Positions 37,288-47,359 of a DNA stretch of 64,000 nt are shown here, in pieces; within the stretch, counting starts at the first letter, position 1, and the number at the start of each line of letters is the position of its first letter. The notes under the pieces were generated by a model. It did no database searches and was not told the DNA's origin. It saw nothing but the letters and a program-made list of their open reading frames with translations. The stretch spans positions 62,001 to 126,000 of the forward strand of contig NZ_LRDB01000051.1 in NCBI RefSeq assembly GCF_001592935.1, read 5' to 3'. The DNA comes from Roseivirga echinicomitans. Lineage in GTDB: Bacteria; Bacteroidota; Bacteroidia; Cytophagales; Cyclobacteriaceae. The position numbers were made by a program, and so were the translations under genes.

Positions 37288-40200
37288 ATGTCTAGTTTAT
37301 CAACCATCAGTATCAAGCGGCCAGTGCTTGCCATGGTGATGAATATCATCATTGTGATTTTTGGAGTCATTGGTTTTAGCTACTTGGGAGTACGTGAATT
37401 TCCAAGTGTAGATCCTCCTGTGATTTCCGTTTCTACAAGTTATTCTGGTGCCAACGCGCAGATTATCGAAGCTCAGATTACCGAACCGATTGAGGAAGCG
37501 CTTAACAGTATTGCAGGTATCAAAACACTGACTTCAACAAGTCGTGATGGAGGGAGCTCCATTTCTGCGGAATTCGATTTGGGAGTTGATTTGGAGGCGG
37601 CAACCAATGATGTGCGCGATAAAGTGGCCGGTGTAGTAAGACGTTTACCTCCTGATGTAGAGCCTCCAACGGTACGTAAAGCCGATGCCGATGCCAGTCC
37701 GATTATCTTTTTAACCATTGCGAGTAAAGAGAGAAACCTCCTTGATCTTACGCTATTGGCCGAAAATATATTCAAAGAACGAGTACAAACCATTCAAGGC
37801 ATTAGCTCAGTTCAGGTTTGGGGTTCAAAACGATATTCAATGCGTCTATGGATGGACCCTGATAAATTAGCTGCTTATCAGCTTACCCCATTAGATGTTC
37901 AAAACGCTGTAAGCCGAGACAATGTAGAATTACCATCGGGTGCTGTGGAAGGAACAAGTACTGAAATTGCAGTGCGAACGATAGGAAGAATTAATTCTCC
38001 TGAGGAATTCAACAACCTGATTGTAAAAGAAGACGGAGGAACTATTGTCCGCTTTAGAGATATTGGTAGGGCTGAACTTGCTCCTGAAAATGATAGAACC
38101 ATTCTAAAGAGAAATGGTGTGCCGATGGTTGGGATTGCCGTAGTAACCCAGCCAGGATCGAATAGTATCGAGATAGCCGATAATTTTTACGAAAGAATTG
38201 AATTGATCAAAAAGGACCTTCCAGCGGATATTGAGCTTGGAATGGGCTTTGACAATACTGAATACATCCGCGAATCGATTAATGAAGTACAGCAAACTAT
38301 TATTGTCGCTTTTGCACTGGTAGTGGTTATTATCTTCCTCTTTTTACGTGACTGGAGAACGACCCTTATTCCTGTAATGACCATCCCGATTTCATTGATA
38401 GGAGCGTTTTTCGTGATGTACATTTTTGGCTTCTCTATTAATGTGCTTACCCTTTTAGGAATCGTGCTGGCTATTGGCTTGGTGGTAGATGATACCATCG
38501 TAGTGCTGGAAAATATCTATTCCAAAATTGAAGGTGGAATGGAGCCTGAGGAGGCAGGCATTAAAGGGACGAATGAAATTTTCTTTGCTGTAATCTCTAC
38601 TACAGTGGCTTTGGTGGCTGTGTTTATGCCCGTGATTTTCCTTCAAGGGCTTACCGGACGACTCTTTAGAGAATTTGGACTTGTGGTGGCTGGTGCCGTT
38701 GTAATTTCTTCTTTTGTTGCACTCACGCTTACCCCAATGATGAGTGCCAAGCTTTTGAGAAAAACCGAGAAAAAGAACTGGTTCTATCGTAAAACAGAGC
38801 CCTTCTTTGTCAGCCTTAACCGAGGTTATAACAACGCTCTGGATGCCTTTATGAACATCAGGTGGATGGCATTTGTAATCATTTTGCTTTCTGCAGGGAT
38901 GATCGTTTTCTTTTTGTCAGGAAATAGAATTCCAGAAGAAATAGCACCATTAGAAGACAGAAGCTCATTAAGTGCGAATGCAACAGGGCCAGAAGGAGCT
39001 ACTTTCGAATACATGGATCAATATGTTGACAGCATTATCAGTGCTGTGGATAAGCATATTCCAGAGAAGGAAGCCCTGATAACGATTACCTCGCCTGGCT
39101 TTGGAAACAGCTCTATGAACTCAGCTAGGATTACCATAATGTTGAAGGACCCTTCGGAACGAGAAAGGAGCCAACAACAAATTATGGATGACTTCACCCC
39201 AATTTTGGGACAGTACACTGAAGCCAGAACTTCACTTTCACAACCAGCAACTATTGGCGGTAGAAGGAGCAGTGGCTTCCCAGTACAATACGTAATTCAA
39301 GCACCAAACTTAGAGAAATTAAAAGAGGTGCTTCCTGAGTTTATGGCTAAAGCGCAAGACTCTCCCGAGTTTACATTTGTTAATTTGAACTTGAAATTCA
39401 CCAAGCCAGAAATCACGATTGAAATTGATAGAGAGAAGGCAAGAACATTGGGTATTTCGGTAAGAGATGTTGCCCAGACCTTACAATTAGGTTTGGCTGG
39501 TCAAAGATTCGGGTTCTTCATTTTAGATGGAAAGCAATATCAAATTATAGGTCAGGTAGATCGGGATAACCGAAACGATCCATTGGACTTAAAAGCGCTG
39601 TATGTGCGGTCGTCTGACGGAAGGTTAATTCAGATGGACAACCTTGTGAGCCTAGAGGAAAATAGTTCGCCACCGCAGCTGTATCGATTCAATAGGTTTG
39701 CTGCAGCTACTGTTTCGGCCAGTTTGGCGCCAAAGGTAACTACGGGCCAAGGAATTGATGCCATGGATGCGATTGCTAAAGAGGTTTTAGATGAATCATT
39801 TACTACCGATTTAGCTGGAACTTCACGCGAGTTTAGAGACAGTGCCGACAGTCTTTACTTTGCTTTTGGCTTTGCTTTGATTTTGATCTATCTCGTATTA
39901 TCCGCTCAGTTTGAAAGCTTTGTAGATCCGCTGATTATCATGTTTACAGTGCCATTGGCTTTAGCAGGTGCATTGCTGGTCATCTGGAGATACGAAGAGT
40001 CACTAAACATCTTTAGTCAAATTGGTATCATTATGTTGGTAGGCTTGGTGTCTAAAAACGGAATTTTAATTGTGGAATTTGCCAACCAAAGGAAGGCCGA
40101 TGGATTAAGCGTTCGCGATGCTGTTTTGGATGCCGCTAAATCACGTTTCCGACCAATCCTTATGACATCTCTTTCTACCATTTTAGGAATTTTGCCAATA

Positions 40201-40359
40201 GCATTAGCACTTGGTGCAGGAGCTGAAAGTAGGGTTTCCATGGGAGTGGCCATTATTGGCGGATTGATATTCTCTACGATACTGACCCTTTTTGTGATTC
40301 CCGCTGTCTATACCTATTTCTCCAGTAAAAAAAGTAGACTTTCTAGAACGACTGCCTGA
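37288..40359 (+). CDS. RND-family multidrug efflux permease (HAE1/AcrB-like)
   Basis: The 1023-residue pump has the RND layout with twelve membrane segments. TM4 contains the proton-relay Asp pair (GLVVDDTIVVLENIY), which the first pump in this window lacks. Signature stretches are the N-terminal SSLSTISIKRPVLAMVMN, IMLVGLVSKNGILIVEFANQ in TM10-11 and SRFRPILMTSLSTILGILPI. It should export hydrophobic drugs, bile-like detergents or other small molecules by proton antiport. It lies between the adaptor and the TolC gene with gaps of 3 and 2 nt. Confidence 0.96.
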   Translation: MSSLSTISIKRPVLAMVMNIIIVIFGVIGFSYLGVREFPSVDPPVISVSTSYSGANAQIIEAQITEPIEEALNSIAGIKTLTSTSRDGGSSISAEFDLGVDLEAATNDVRDKVAGVVRRLPPDVEPPTVRKADADASPIIFLTIASKERNLLDLTLLAENIFKERVQTIQGISSVQVWGSKRYSMRLWMDPDKLAAYQLTPLDVQNAVSRDNVELPSGAVEGTSTEIAVRTIGRINSPEEFNNLIVKEDGGTIVRFRDIGRAELAPENDRTILKRNGVPMVGIAVVTQPGSNSIEIADNFYERIELIKKDLPADIELGMGFDNTEYIRESINEVQQTIIVAFALVVVIIFLFLRDWRTTLIPVMTIPISLIGAFFVMYIFGFSINVLTLLGIVLAIGLVVDDTIVVLENIYSKIEGGMEPEEAGIKGTNEIFFAVISTTVALVAVFMPVIFLQGLTGRLFREFGLVVAGAVVISSFVALTLTPMMSAKLLRKTEKKNWFYRKTEPFFVSLNRGYNNALDAFMNIRWMAFVIILLSAGMIVFFLSGNRIPEEIAPLEDRSSLSANATGPEGATFEYMDQYVDSIISAVDKHIPEKEALITITSPGFGNSSMNSARITIMLKDPSERERSQQQIMDDFTPILGQYTEARTSLSQPATIGGRRSSGFPVQYVIQAPNLEKLKEVLPEFMAKAQDSPEFTFVNLNLKFTKPEITIEIDREKARTLGISVRDVAQTLQLGLAGQRFGFFILDGKQYQIIGQVDRDNRNDPLDLKALYVRSSDGRLIQMDNLVSLEENSSPPQLYRFNRFAAATVSASLAPKVTTGQGIDAMDAIAKEVLDESFTTDLAGTSREFRDSADSLYFAFGFALILIYLVLSAQFESFVDPLIIMFTVPLALAGALLVIWRYEESLNIFSQIGIIMLVGLVSKNGILIVEFANQRKADGLSVRDAVLDAAKSRFRPILMTSLSTILGILPIALALGAGAESRVSMGVAIIGGLIFSTILTLFVIPAVYTYFSSKKSRLSRTTA

Positions 40360-40361
40360 TT

Positions 40362-41666
40362 ATGAAAATGAAAATAGCTTTAGTACTCTTCTTTTTCGCT
40401 TTAGTAAAAGTTAGTGCACAAGAACCTCTAACCATTACTGAGGCGGTTCAGTTGGGCCTTGAACATAACTTGTCGATTAAGATTTCAAAAAAATCGGCAG
40501 AAACGAGTGCCAATAATTCAGACATGAGTTATGGTGCATTGTTGCCCACTTTTGGCGTTACTGCGAATAAATCTTACAGTAATAATGACGTTACGCAACA
40601 GTTGGCCAATAGTAATGAGACGAGAGAGATTAAGGATGCCAAGACCAATAACTTGAATATTTCTCCAACTTTAAACTGGACAGTTTTTGATGGTTTAGGG
40701 ATGTTTCATACCCGAGACCGACTGAAGGCACAAGCCCAATTGGGTGAGGATGATCTTCAAATTCAGATAGAAAATAACATAGCGCTTATTTCAAATGCAT
40801 ATTACAGAGTGGTGCTAGAGCAAGAAAGAGCGCGTGTTTTTCAAGATGCCCTAGATTTGAGTAAACAGCGCTTGGAGCTGGCTTATACCCGATACGAAGT
40901 GGGTAAAGCTTCTAAATTGGTATACCTTCAAGCGCAAGTGGATTACAACTCTGATTCATCCAGTTTCTTAATCCAAGAAGAGCTAATCCACAATGTAAAA
41001 CTGGAGTTGAACCGACTTTTGGGTCAAGACTTAGAAAATGAGTACGAAATAACTTCTGGCTTTTCTTTCGATAGTTCAATAGCCTTGGATGAAGTACTTG
41101 CTGACGCCAACTTGAATAGCCCTACCGTGGTGAGAGCACAACGAAACAGGGATATAAATTACCTTCAAATGAAGGAATTAAATGCTGAAAAATTTCCTCG
41201 GGTGAGCTTAAACTTCGGTTATACTTACAATGACAGAAACTCTGATGCTGGAGCGGTTTTAAGTAACCTTTCGACAGGTTTTAACTATGGTGCAGGACTC
41301 TCTTTTAATATTTTCAATGGCTTTGATTTAAAGCGAAGGGAGCAAAATGCTCAAATTCAACTAGAGATGACGGAACTTCAAATTCGTGATCTCACGCAGT
41401 CTTTAGAATCTGATGTCCGCAAGGTGTATGGGAATTATCAAAATAACATCCGCCTCAACCAACTGGAAGAATTGAACCTTGAAGTGGCCAAAGAAAACTA
41501 TGACATAGCGCTCGAAAGGTTCAAAGTGGGTAACTCAACCGCCATTGAATTGCGTGAAGCCCAAATTAATTTGGTCCAAGCCGAAATCAGAAAAATCACT
41601 TCACAATACAACGTTAAACTGTCTGAAATCGAGCTTAAAAGACTTTCAGGAGGGAATGTGAAGTAG
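40362..41666 (+). CDS. TolC-family outer-membrane efflux channel
   Basis: The 434-residue protein has a signal peptide (about 1-19, LVKVSAQ) and the two OEP repeats of a TolC channel. The first is TITEAVQLGLEHNLSIKISKKSAE and later SKQRLELAYTRYEVGKASKLVYL; the second is EVLADANLNSPTVVRAQ and VAKENYDIALERFKVGNSTAIELREAQ. It has the normal length and no extra domain, in contrast to the fusion at 4562. It ends the hydrolase-MFP-RND-TolC operon and completes a tripartite pump. Confidence 0.95.
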   Translation: MKMKIALVLFFFALVKVSAQEPLTITEAVQLGLEHNLSIKISKKSAETSANNSDMSYGALLPTFGVTANKSYSNNDVTQQLANSNETREIKDAKTNNLNISPTLNWTVFDGLGMFHTRDRLKAQAQLGEDDLQIQIENNIALISNAYYRVVLEQERARVFQDALDLSKQRLELAYTRYEVGKASKLVYLQAQVDYNSDSSSFLIQEELIHNVKLELNRLLGQDLENEYEITSGFSFDSSIALDEVLADANLNSPTVVRAQRNRDINYLQMKELNAEKFPRVSLNFGYTYNDRNSDAGAVLSNLSTGFNYGAGLSFNIFNGFDLKRREQNAQIQLEMTELQIRDLTQSLESDVRKVYGNYQNNIRLNQLEELNLEVAKENYDIALERFKVGNSTAIELREAQINLVQAEIRKITSQYNVKLSEIELKRLSGGNVK

Positions 41667-41780
41667 TTTTAATCACGGTTAGTTTTGATTGCACGATTTT
41701 CTTGAGTACTTTATATAATTGAATTTGAACGATTTGCCCCCAAGGCTGGTTTAAGTTCTTGCTCACCATCAGGAGAGAAT

Positions 41781-43286
41781 ATGATAAAAAGAAAGTCGTT
41801 AGTGATTTTTATGGCCTTGGTTTCAGGGCTCCTTCTATTTACATCGTGTCGAAAAAGCGCCACCACAAACAGTGGTCAGACTATTATGCCCGAATTACGT
41901 GCGGAGCCAGTTATTCTTGGTTTTGATGAAATTAAGGAGCGAGGCACCCTTACTGCGGTAGTTGATAATAGTTCTACGGGGTATTTTATTTACAGAGGCC
42001 AACCTATGGGTTACGAGTATGACCTGCTTTCTCGAATGGCTTCTGATTTAAACGTTTCCCTCAAAATTAAGCTTACATCGGATATTGAAGAAGCATTTTT
42101 TATGCTGAATACCGGAGCAGCAGATGTGATGGCCTACCACTTAACTGTGACTAAAGAACGAACCGAACGTGTAGCTTTTACGGATAGCCATACTGAGGTA
42201 AGACAGGTATTGGTACAGCGTAAACCAAAAGGTTGGAGAAAAATGAAACTCCATGACATTGAAGAAAGCATGATCAGAAACCCTCTAGATTTAGGCGGAA
42301 AGGAAGTTTATACGCGAAAAGGTTCTTCTTTTTCGGAAAGGCTCGAAAACTTGTCAGATGAAATTGGGGAAGATATAATTATCCTCGAGGACGTTGCCAT
42401 AATGGACACGGAGTCGCTGATCAAAAAAGTAGCAGAAGGTGAAATTAAATACACCATTGCCGATGAAGATATTGCAATGATTAATGCCACTTATTATCCT
42501 GATTTGGATGTGGAAACTGCGATTAGTTTTCCTCAGAAGATAGCTTGGGCAGTGCGAAAAAATGCACCAGTTTTGAAAGATACAATCAACTATTGGCTGG
42601 ATGAAGTGAAGGCAACTCCGGATTTCAATATGATTTATGATCGCTACTTCAAGTATAGAAAAACGCAAAACTTAAGGGCACAAAGTGACTTTAGTTCTGT
42701 GGGTGGAACCATGATTTCGCCTTATGATGATTTGTTTAAATCGGCTGCTGAAAACCTTTCCGTGGACTGGGTGATGTTGGCTTCTTTGGCCTATCAAGAA
42801 TCAAAGTTTGATCCGGAAGTGGAATCATGGGCGGGAGCAAAAGGGCTATTGCAACTGACAGACATATCGATTGAGCAGTTTAATGTCCAAGATCCTTTTA
42901 ACCCTGAGGAAAGCATAGAGGCAGGGACTGAGTTTTTAGAATGGCTGGAAGACTACTGGGCGGATAAAGTAATCGATCCCAAGGAACGACTAAAGTTTGT
43001 GTTGGGTTCCTACAATGTGGGCCAAGGTCATGTAATGGATGCCGTAAAACTGACAAAGAAATACGGAAAGGATCCTCAGGTTTGGGATGATAATGTTGCA
43101 GAATACTTGATAGCTAAATCCACCGAGAAATTCTATACCGACCCAGTTGTTAGGTTTGGGTATTGTAGGGGAGATGAGCCAGTGAATTACGTGAAGAAGA
43201 TTTTGGAAAGGTATGATCAATACAAAACCTTGTTTGCAAAGAACCTGGAAGAACAGTCGGACTCTACTTTGGTTACGGCACGTTAA
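41781..43286 (+). CDS. MltF-like lytic transglycosylase lipoprotein (SBP_bac_3 plus SLT domains)
   Basis: The 501-residue lipoprotein (lipobox LLFTSC, Cys23) has an N-terminal periplasmic amino-acid-binding-like domain (ERGTLTAVVDNSSTGYF, then GYEYDLLSRMA). A soluble lytic transglycosylase domain lies at about 325-480 (SLAYQESKFDPEVESWAGAK, Glu catalytic, then GLLQLTDISIEQF and LKFVLGSYNVGQGHVMDA). MltF enzymes cleave peptidoglycan glycan strands and recycle or remodel the wall. The binding domain is thought to regulate activity. The gene lies 114 nt after the TolC gene and converges closely with the CrtD-like gene, whose stop is directly adjacent. Confidence 0.92.
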   Translation: MIKRKSLVIFMALVSGLLLFTSCRKSATTNSGQTIMPELRAEPVILGFDEIKERGTLTAVVDNSSTGYFIYRGQPMGYEYDLLSRMASDLNVSLKIKLTSDIEEAFFMLNTGAADVMAYHLTVTKERTERVAFTDSHTEVRQVLVQRKPKGWRKMKLHDIEESMIRNPLDLGGKEVYTRKGSSFSERLENLSDEIGEDIIILEDVAIMDTESLIKKVAEGEIKYTIADEDIAMINATYYPDLDVETAISFPQKIAWAVRKNAPVLKDTINYWLDEVKATPDFNMIYDRYFKYRKTQNLRAQSDFSSVGGTMISPYDDLFKSAAENLSVDWVMLASLAYQESKFDPEVESWAGAKGLLQLTDISIEQFNVQDPFNPEESIEAGTEFLEWLEDYWADKVIDPKERLKFVLGSYNVGQGHVMDAVKLTKKYGKDPQVWDDNVAEYLIAKSTEKFYTDPVVRFGYCRGDEPVNYVKKILERYDQYKTLFAKNLEEQSDSTLVTAR

Positions 43287-44750
43287 TTACTCAAAGTTAT
43301 CGGCCACAATTTTGGCGGACAATAAGCACAATGGGATTCCACCGCCTGGGTGAACGCTTCCACCGCAGAAATACAATCCTTTAATCCGTTTTGAAAAATT
43401 AGGATGCCTCAAAAATGCAGCATACTTATTATTTGAGCTGTTTCCATAGAGCGCGCCTTGCGTAGATGAGGTACGGGCCTCAATTTTTATTGGGTCTAAA
43501 ATGTCTTCAACTTCAATCAAAGGCTCAATATCTTCACCCAATTGTTCAGAGAGTTTGACTAAGATATTCTTTCTAGCTTCTTTAATTATCTCTTCCCAAT
43601 CTTGCCCTTGATTATTAGGTACATTAATCATGGTGAACCAATTTTGACAGCCTTCTGGGGCATCATCTGGCTTTTGGGTCGAAGTGATATTTACATACAC
43701 TGTAGGGTCTTCGTAAACACTTCCTTTTTTGAATATGTGTTGGAATTCTTTTTCATAATCATTTGAGAAGAAAATGTTATGAAGATCGAGTTGTTTAAAG
43801 TTCTTCTTGATTCCCCAATAAAAAATAAGCGCAGAGCTAGACTTGGGCTGCTTAATGAGTTTTGTAGGCTTTCGTTCGCCTTTCAATAGCTTTTCATAGG
43901 TGTTTACAATATCCATATTGCTTACTACCCTATCCATTTTGTGGAACCCAAATTTGGTAATCACCCCTTTGGCTTGCCCCTTGTGTAAAGTGATCTTACT
44001 GACCGGTGTATTGAAAAGGAATTTAACTCCCACTTTTTTTGCCAAAGCATAAAGGCTTTGGGTGATGTCATGCATTCCTTGAGTTGGGAAATAAGCACCT
44101 ATCCCGAATTCCAAATGCGGAATGATGTTCATTGTGCCAGGTGCTTGGTAAGGGTCTGAGCCATTATAAGTGGCGTAACGATTAAAGAGCTGCACCACTT
44201 TTTCACTTTTAAATCTTGCCTTATTTACCTGATGCATGGTGCTATTAAAATTGAATTTAGATAGCTTCCCATAGGACCGGAACGCATGCTTACTTACCCA
44301 TGTGCTTAATTTGTGCAGTGATTTATGCATAAACAAAGGAGAGAGAGATGTATAGAGCAAAGCACTTTTATTAAGTGCTTTCTCAATGTTTTCCTTTGGC
44401 TCTCCAGTTTTTTGATGGATCTCTTCTTTTAATGTCTCAATGTCCGCCACAGCATTTATCTCGGTACCATCTGGGTAGAAATATTTACAGGTAGTATCAA
44501 GCTTTTTGTAATCAAAGTATGCTTTAGTATCCAAGCCATGCAGCTCAAAAAGTGCTTCAATTTCTTCTGGTAATGTGAACAATGAAGGCCCAGCATCAAA
44601 GCGATAATTCCCCAATTGAATTTCAGTTAGCTTTCCTCCAGGGTGAGCGTTTGCCTCAAAAACAGATACGATATGTCCCTTCTCCGCTAAGCGAATGGAA
44701 CAGGCTAAACCAGCTACGCCAGCGCCTATGATTGCTACGGTTTTTCCCAT
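43287..44750 (-). CDS. CrtD-like carotenoid desaturase (phytoene-desaturase family)
   Basis: The 487-residue flavoprotein has the FAD-binding GxGxxG start (AIIGAGVAGLACSIRLAEKG) and HPGGKLTEIQLGNYRFDAGPSL. It has the CrtI-family motif FNRYATYNGSDPYQAPGT and the C-terminal RIKGLYFCGGSVHPGGGIPLCLLSAKI. In flavobacteria the closest known type is 1-hydroxycarotenoid 3,4-desaturase (CrtD), used in saproxanthin, myxol and zeaxanthin-like pigment routes. A phytoene desaturase role cannot be excluded. No other carotenoid gene is in the window. It is not part of the hydroxyproline operon, being separated by a 200-nt gap. Confidence 0.82.
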   Translation of the reverse strand: MGKTVAIIGAGVAGLACSIRLAEKGHIVSVFEANAHPGGKLTEIQLGNYRFDAGPSLFTLPEEIEALFELHGLDTKAYFDYKKLDTTCKYFYPDGTEINAVADIETLKEEIHQKTGEPKENIEKALNKSALLYTSLSPLFMHKSLHKLSTWVSKHAFRSYGKLSKFNFNSTMHQVNKARFKSEKVVQLFNRYATYNGSDPYQAPGTMNIIPHLEFGIGAYFPTQGMHDITQSLYALAKKVGVKFLFNTPVSKITLHKGQAKGVITKFGFHKMDRVVSNMDIVNTYEKLLKGERKPTKLIKQPKSSSALIFYWGIKKNFKQLDLHNIFFSNDYEKEFQHIFKKGSVYEDPTVYVNITSTQKPDDAPEGCQNWFTMINVPNNQGQDWEEIIKEARKNILVKLSEQLGEDIEPLIEVEDILDPIKIEARTSSTQGALYGNSSNNKYAAFLRHPNFSKRIKGLYFCGGSVHPGGGIPLCLLSAKIVADNFE

Positions 44751-44950
44751 AGAATTAAATTTACTTCCAAATTGAAATGTAACTAAATCGTGTTAGGGGA
44801 GGGTACTCTACTCTAGTAAAAAATAACTACGAAGCGAAAAAGTGCACTTTTGTTTACAATTCCAAATTATATATCGCTTTGCGGCTTAGGTTTGTGTCGT
44901 TTTTCCACGCAATTCTGTAATAAGGGATATTGCCCACAATGATTTGTATT

Positions 44951-46204
44951 TTAAGCAAATCGCTCAACATCTAGCAGAGGAGATACAATTGATGGTTTCC
45001 TACCCAAGATCTCTTCCGAAAGCATATGCCCTGTAATTGGCCCCAAAGTAAAACCGAGCATGGCGTGTCCAGTTCCCACAAGGAGGTTTTTGTATTTCTT
45101 TGTCCGACCAATGTAGGGCAGGCCATCTGGTGTGCATGGACGCAAACCAGCCCAAGTTTCAATTTGAGAGAAATCTTGCTCTTCAAACTGGGGCATAAAT
45201 TCTTTCACGGACTTAATAATACCTTGAACCCTTCGCTCATTAATATTCAACCCTGTGCCTGCAATTTCCATGGTGCCCGCTATTCTAAGTCCATGCATCA
45301 TAGGAGTGGTCGCCACTCTTCCTTCAGTCAAAATTGAAGGGAGTTTTGGCATGACAACGGGTGTTGGGAGTGTGAAACTATATCCTTTTCCTGCCTGTAA
45401 CGGAATATCCACCTTTAGTTGCTTCATTAGGGTAGGAGACCATGAACCTGCGGACAACACGTATTCATCGGCAGATAATTCTCCATTCGAAGTGATGATT
45501 TTATCGATCTTTCCTGCTTTGTGAATAATTCTATCAAGCTGTGTATTGTACTGAAACTTAACCCCAATTTGCTCTAGCTTCTGTTTGAATTCACCCATGA
45601 AAACGTTGGGGGTCATCCATGCATCGCAACCAAAATAAACCGAACCGACCATATTGTACTGCACGCTTGGTTCCATGGTCTCGGTTTCAGTACGACTCAA
45701 AACTTCGGCTTCTAAACCAAAGGATTTGGCCAATTCAACCAATTCAATTTCGTGGTGAAGGGCACTTTCGGTTTTGCAAATCATCAAAAGCCCAGACTTT
45801 TTATAACCAGCTTCAATACCCTCTTCCCCCATGATTTTTTCATAGAGGTTTTGGCTTTGTACAGTAAGGTCATAAAGCACTTGAGCAGCACCTTTCGATT
45901 TAATGGCTGTAGCCGATTTTTTAAACAGCAATCCCCATTTAATGAGGTCGCGGTTAAGACGGGGCTTAATATAAAATGGACTTTCAGGGTTAAACATCCA
46001 TTTTATACCTTGACTGATAATGCCGGGTGAAGCTAGCGGAATGAGGTGGCTAGGCGCAACGTATCCAGCATTTCCTGTTGAGCAGTTACTACTGCCATCG
46101 GTATTGTCGATTACGGTCACTTCCACCCCTTGTTTACGAAGGAAATAGGCAGTACTTAGGCCTACAATGCCAGCACCAATCACAATTACTTTTTTCGTTT
46201 CCAT
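44951..46204 (-). CDS. FAD-dependent D-amino-acid oxidase family enzyme, probable D-4-hydroxyproline dehydrogenase
   Basis: The 417-residue DadA-type flavoprotein has the FAD start motif VIGAGIVGLSTAYFLRKQG, then SNCSTGNAGYVAPSHLIPLASPG and the C-terminal GLRPCTPDGLPYIGRTKKYKNLLVGTGHAMLGFTLGP. It sits 3 nt after the 4-hydroxyproline epimerase gene. From that context it should oxidise cis-4-hydroxy-D-proline to 1-pyrroline-4-hydroxy-2-carboxylate, passing electrons to the respiratory chain. Sequence alone does not exclude D-alanine or another D-amino acid as substrate. Confidence 0.88.
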   Translation of the reverse strand: METKKVIVIGAGIVGLSTAYFLRKQGVEVTVIDNTDGSSNCSTGNAGYVAPSHLIPLASPGIISQGIKWMFNPESPFYIKPRLNRDLIKWGLLFKKSATAIKSKGAAQVLYDLTVQSQNLYEKIMGEEGIEAGYKKSGLLMICKTESALHHEIELVELAKSFGLEAEVLSRTETETMEPSVQYNMVGSVYFGCDAWMTPNVFMGEFKQKLEQIGVKFQYNTQLDRIIHKAGKIDKIITSNGELSADEYVLSAGSWSPTLMKQLKVDIPLQAGKGYSFTLPTPVVMPKLPSILTEGRVATTPMMHGLRIAGTMEIAGTGLNINERRVQGIIKSVKEFMPQFEEQDFSQIETWAGLRPCTPDGLPYIGRTKKYKNLLVGTGHAMLGFTLGPITGHMLSEEILGRKPSIVSPLLDVERFA

Positions 46205-46207
46205 TGT

Positions 46208-47206
46208 CTAAATCACCTGAAAACCATAGGCGTATGGATCATCGTCATCAATTATTATTGTATTGTACCCTGTAATTCTGGCCCAGCCTTCAATGCTTGG
46301 TATGATGCCAGAATACGCGCCTAATTTAACTACATCTTCGACTTTTCCAGTAAACTGACTGCCAATAATACTTTCGTGAACGAATTGATCACCTTTTTGA
46401 AGTTTTCCTTTAGCGGTCCATTGCGCCATGCGTGCCGAAGTGCCTGTGCCACAGGGAGATCGGTCTATGGCCTTGTCACCATAAAATACTGCATTTCTTG
46501 CCGTAGAATTAGGTTGAAGCGGTGCTCCCGTCCATAGCACATGACTTAAGCCACCGATGGTATCGTTTTCAGGGTGACTGAAGCTATGCTCGGCATTGAT
46601 GCGTTCTCTAATCTTCAAACTCCAACCAATCAGTTGCATGGCGGTGTAATCAGCCATGTCTCTATAATTTTCCTGAGGGTCGACAATGGCATAATAATTT
46701 CCGCCATAGGCCACATCTACTTTAAGTATTCCTAAATCAGGGCATTCAACTTCGATATTCTCCTTTGCCAAATAAGCGGGCACGTTGGTTAGCTTTACCG
46801 AAGTCACTCTTTTCCCTTCTTGCTGATATTCAATTTTCACCAAACCCGCTGGTGTTTCTAATCTCAATTGCCCTGGTATTTTAGGTTGAACCAAACCCTC
46901 TTCAATCATAATCGTCACTGTACCAATAGTGCCATGACCGCACATGGGCAAGCAACCACTGGTTTCGATGAACAATACTCCTATGTCGTTTGCAGGATCC
47001 GATGGCGGATAAAGAATACTTCCCGACATCATATCGTGCCCGCGTGGTTCGAACATTAAGCCCTTTCGAATCCAGTCGAATTCTCTGAGAAAATGCTGTC
47101 GCTTTTCACTCATATTGACACCTTCTAGAATAGGGCCCCCCCCAGCTACCAGTCTTACTGGATTGCCGCAAGTATGGGCATCGATGCAGAAAAAACGCTT
47201 GTTCAT
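46208..47206 (-). CDS. 4-hydroxyproline 2-epimerase (proline racemase family)
   Basis: The 332-residue enzyme has both catalytic Cys residues of the proline-racemase family: Cys89 in CLPMCGHGTIGT and Cys252 in DRSPCGTGTSARMAQ. The first lies in an MCGHGT motif as in 4-hydroxyproline epimerases rather than the proline racemases. It converts trans-4-hydroxy-L-proline to cis-4-hydroxy-D-proline, the first step of the pathway encoded here. It lies next to the D-amino-acid oxidase gene and, in the same direction, the other two pathway enzymes. Confidence 0.92.
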   Translation of the reverse strand: MNKRFFCIDAHTCGNPVRLVAGGGPILEGVNMSEKRQHFLREFDWIRKGLMFEPRGHDMMSGSILYPPSDPANDIGVLFIETSGCLPMCGHGTIGTVTIMIEEGLVQPKIPGQLRLETPAGLVKIEYQQEGKRVTSVKLTNVPAYLAKENIEVECPDLGILKVDVAYGGNYYAIVDPQENYRDMADYTAMQLIGWSLKIRERINAEHSFSHPENDTIGGLSHVLWTGAPLQPNSTARNAVFYGDKAIDRSPCGTGTSARMAQWTAKGKLQKGDQFVHESIIGSQFTGKVEDVVKLGAYSGIIPSIEGWARITGYNTIIIDDDDPYAYGFQVI

Positions 47207-47359
47207 TTTAGTTTAATGAAATAAGGAATGAAGGGAATAATGAAATAATGGGTTCATGTTACAATGAATTAATTGGTGAGTGAGTTAAGGATTCAATGTT
47301 TTAACGGTTGGTGTTTTTTCTGGCTTTTGATACTACTTTGACTATTTCTAATGCTTTAA

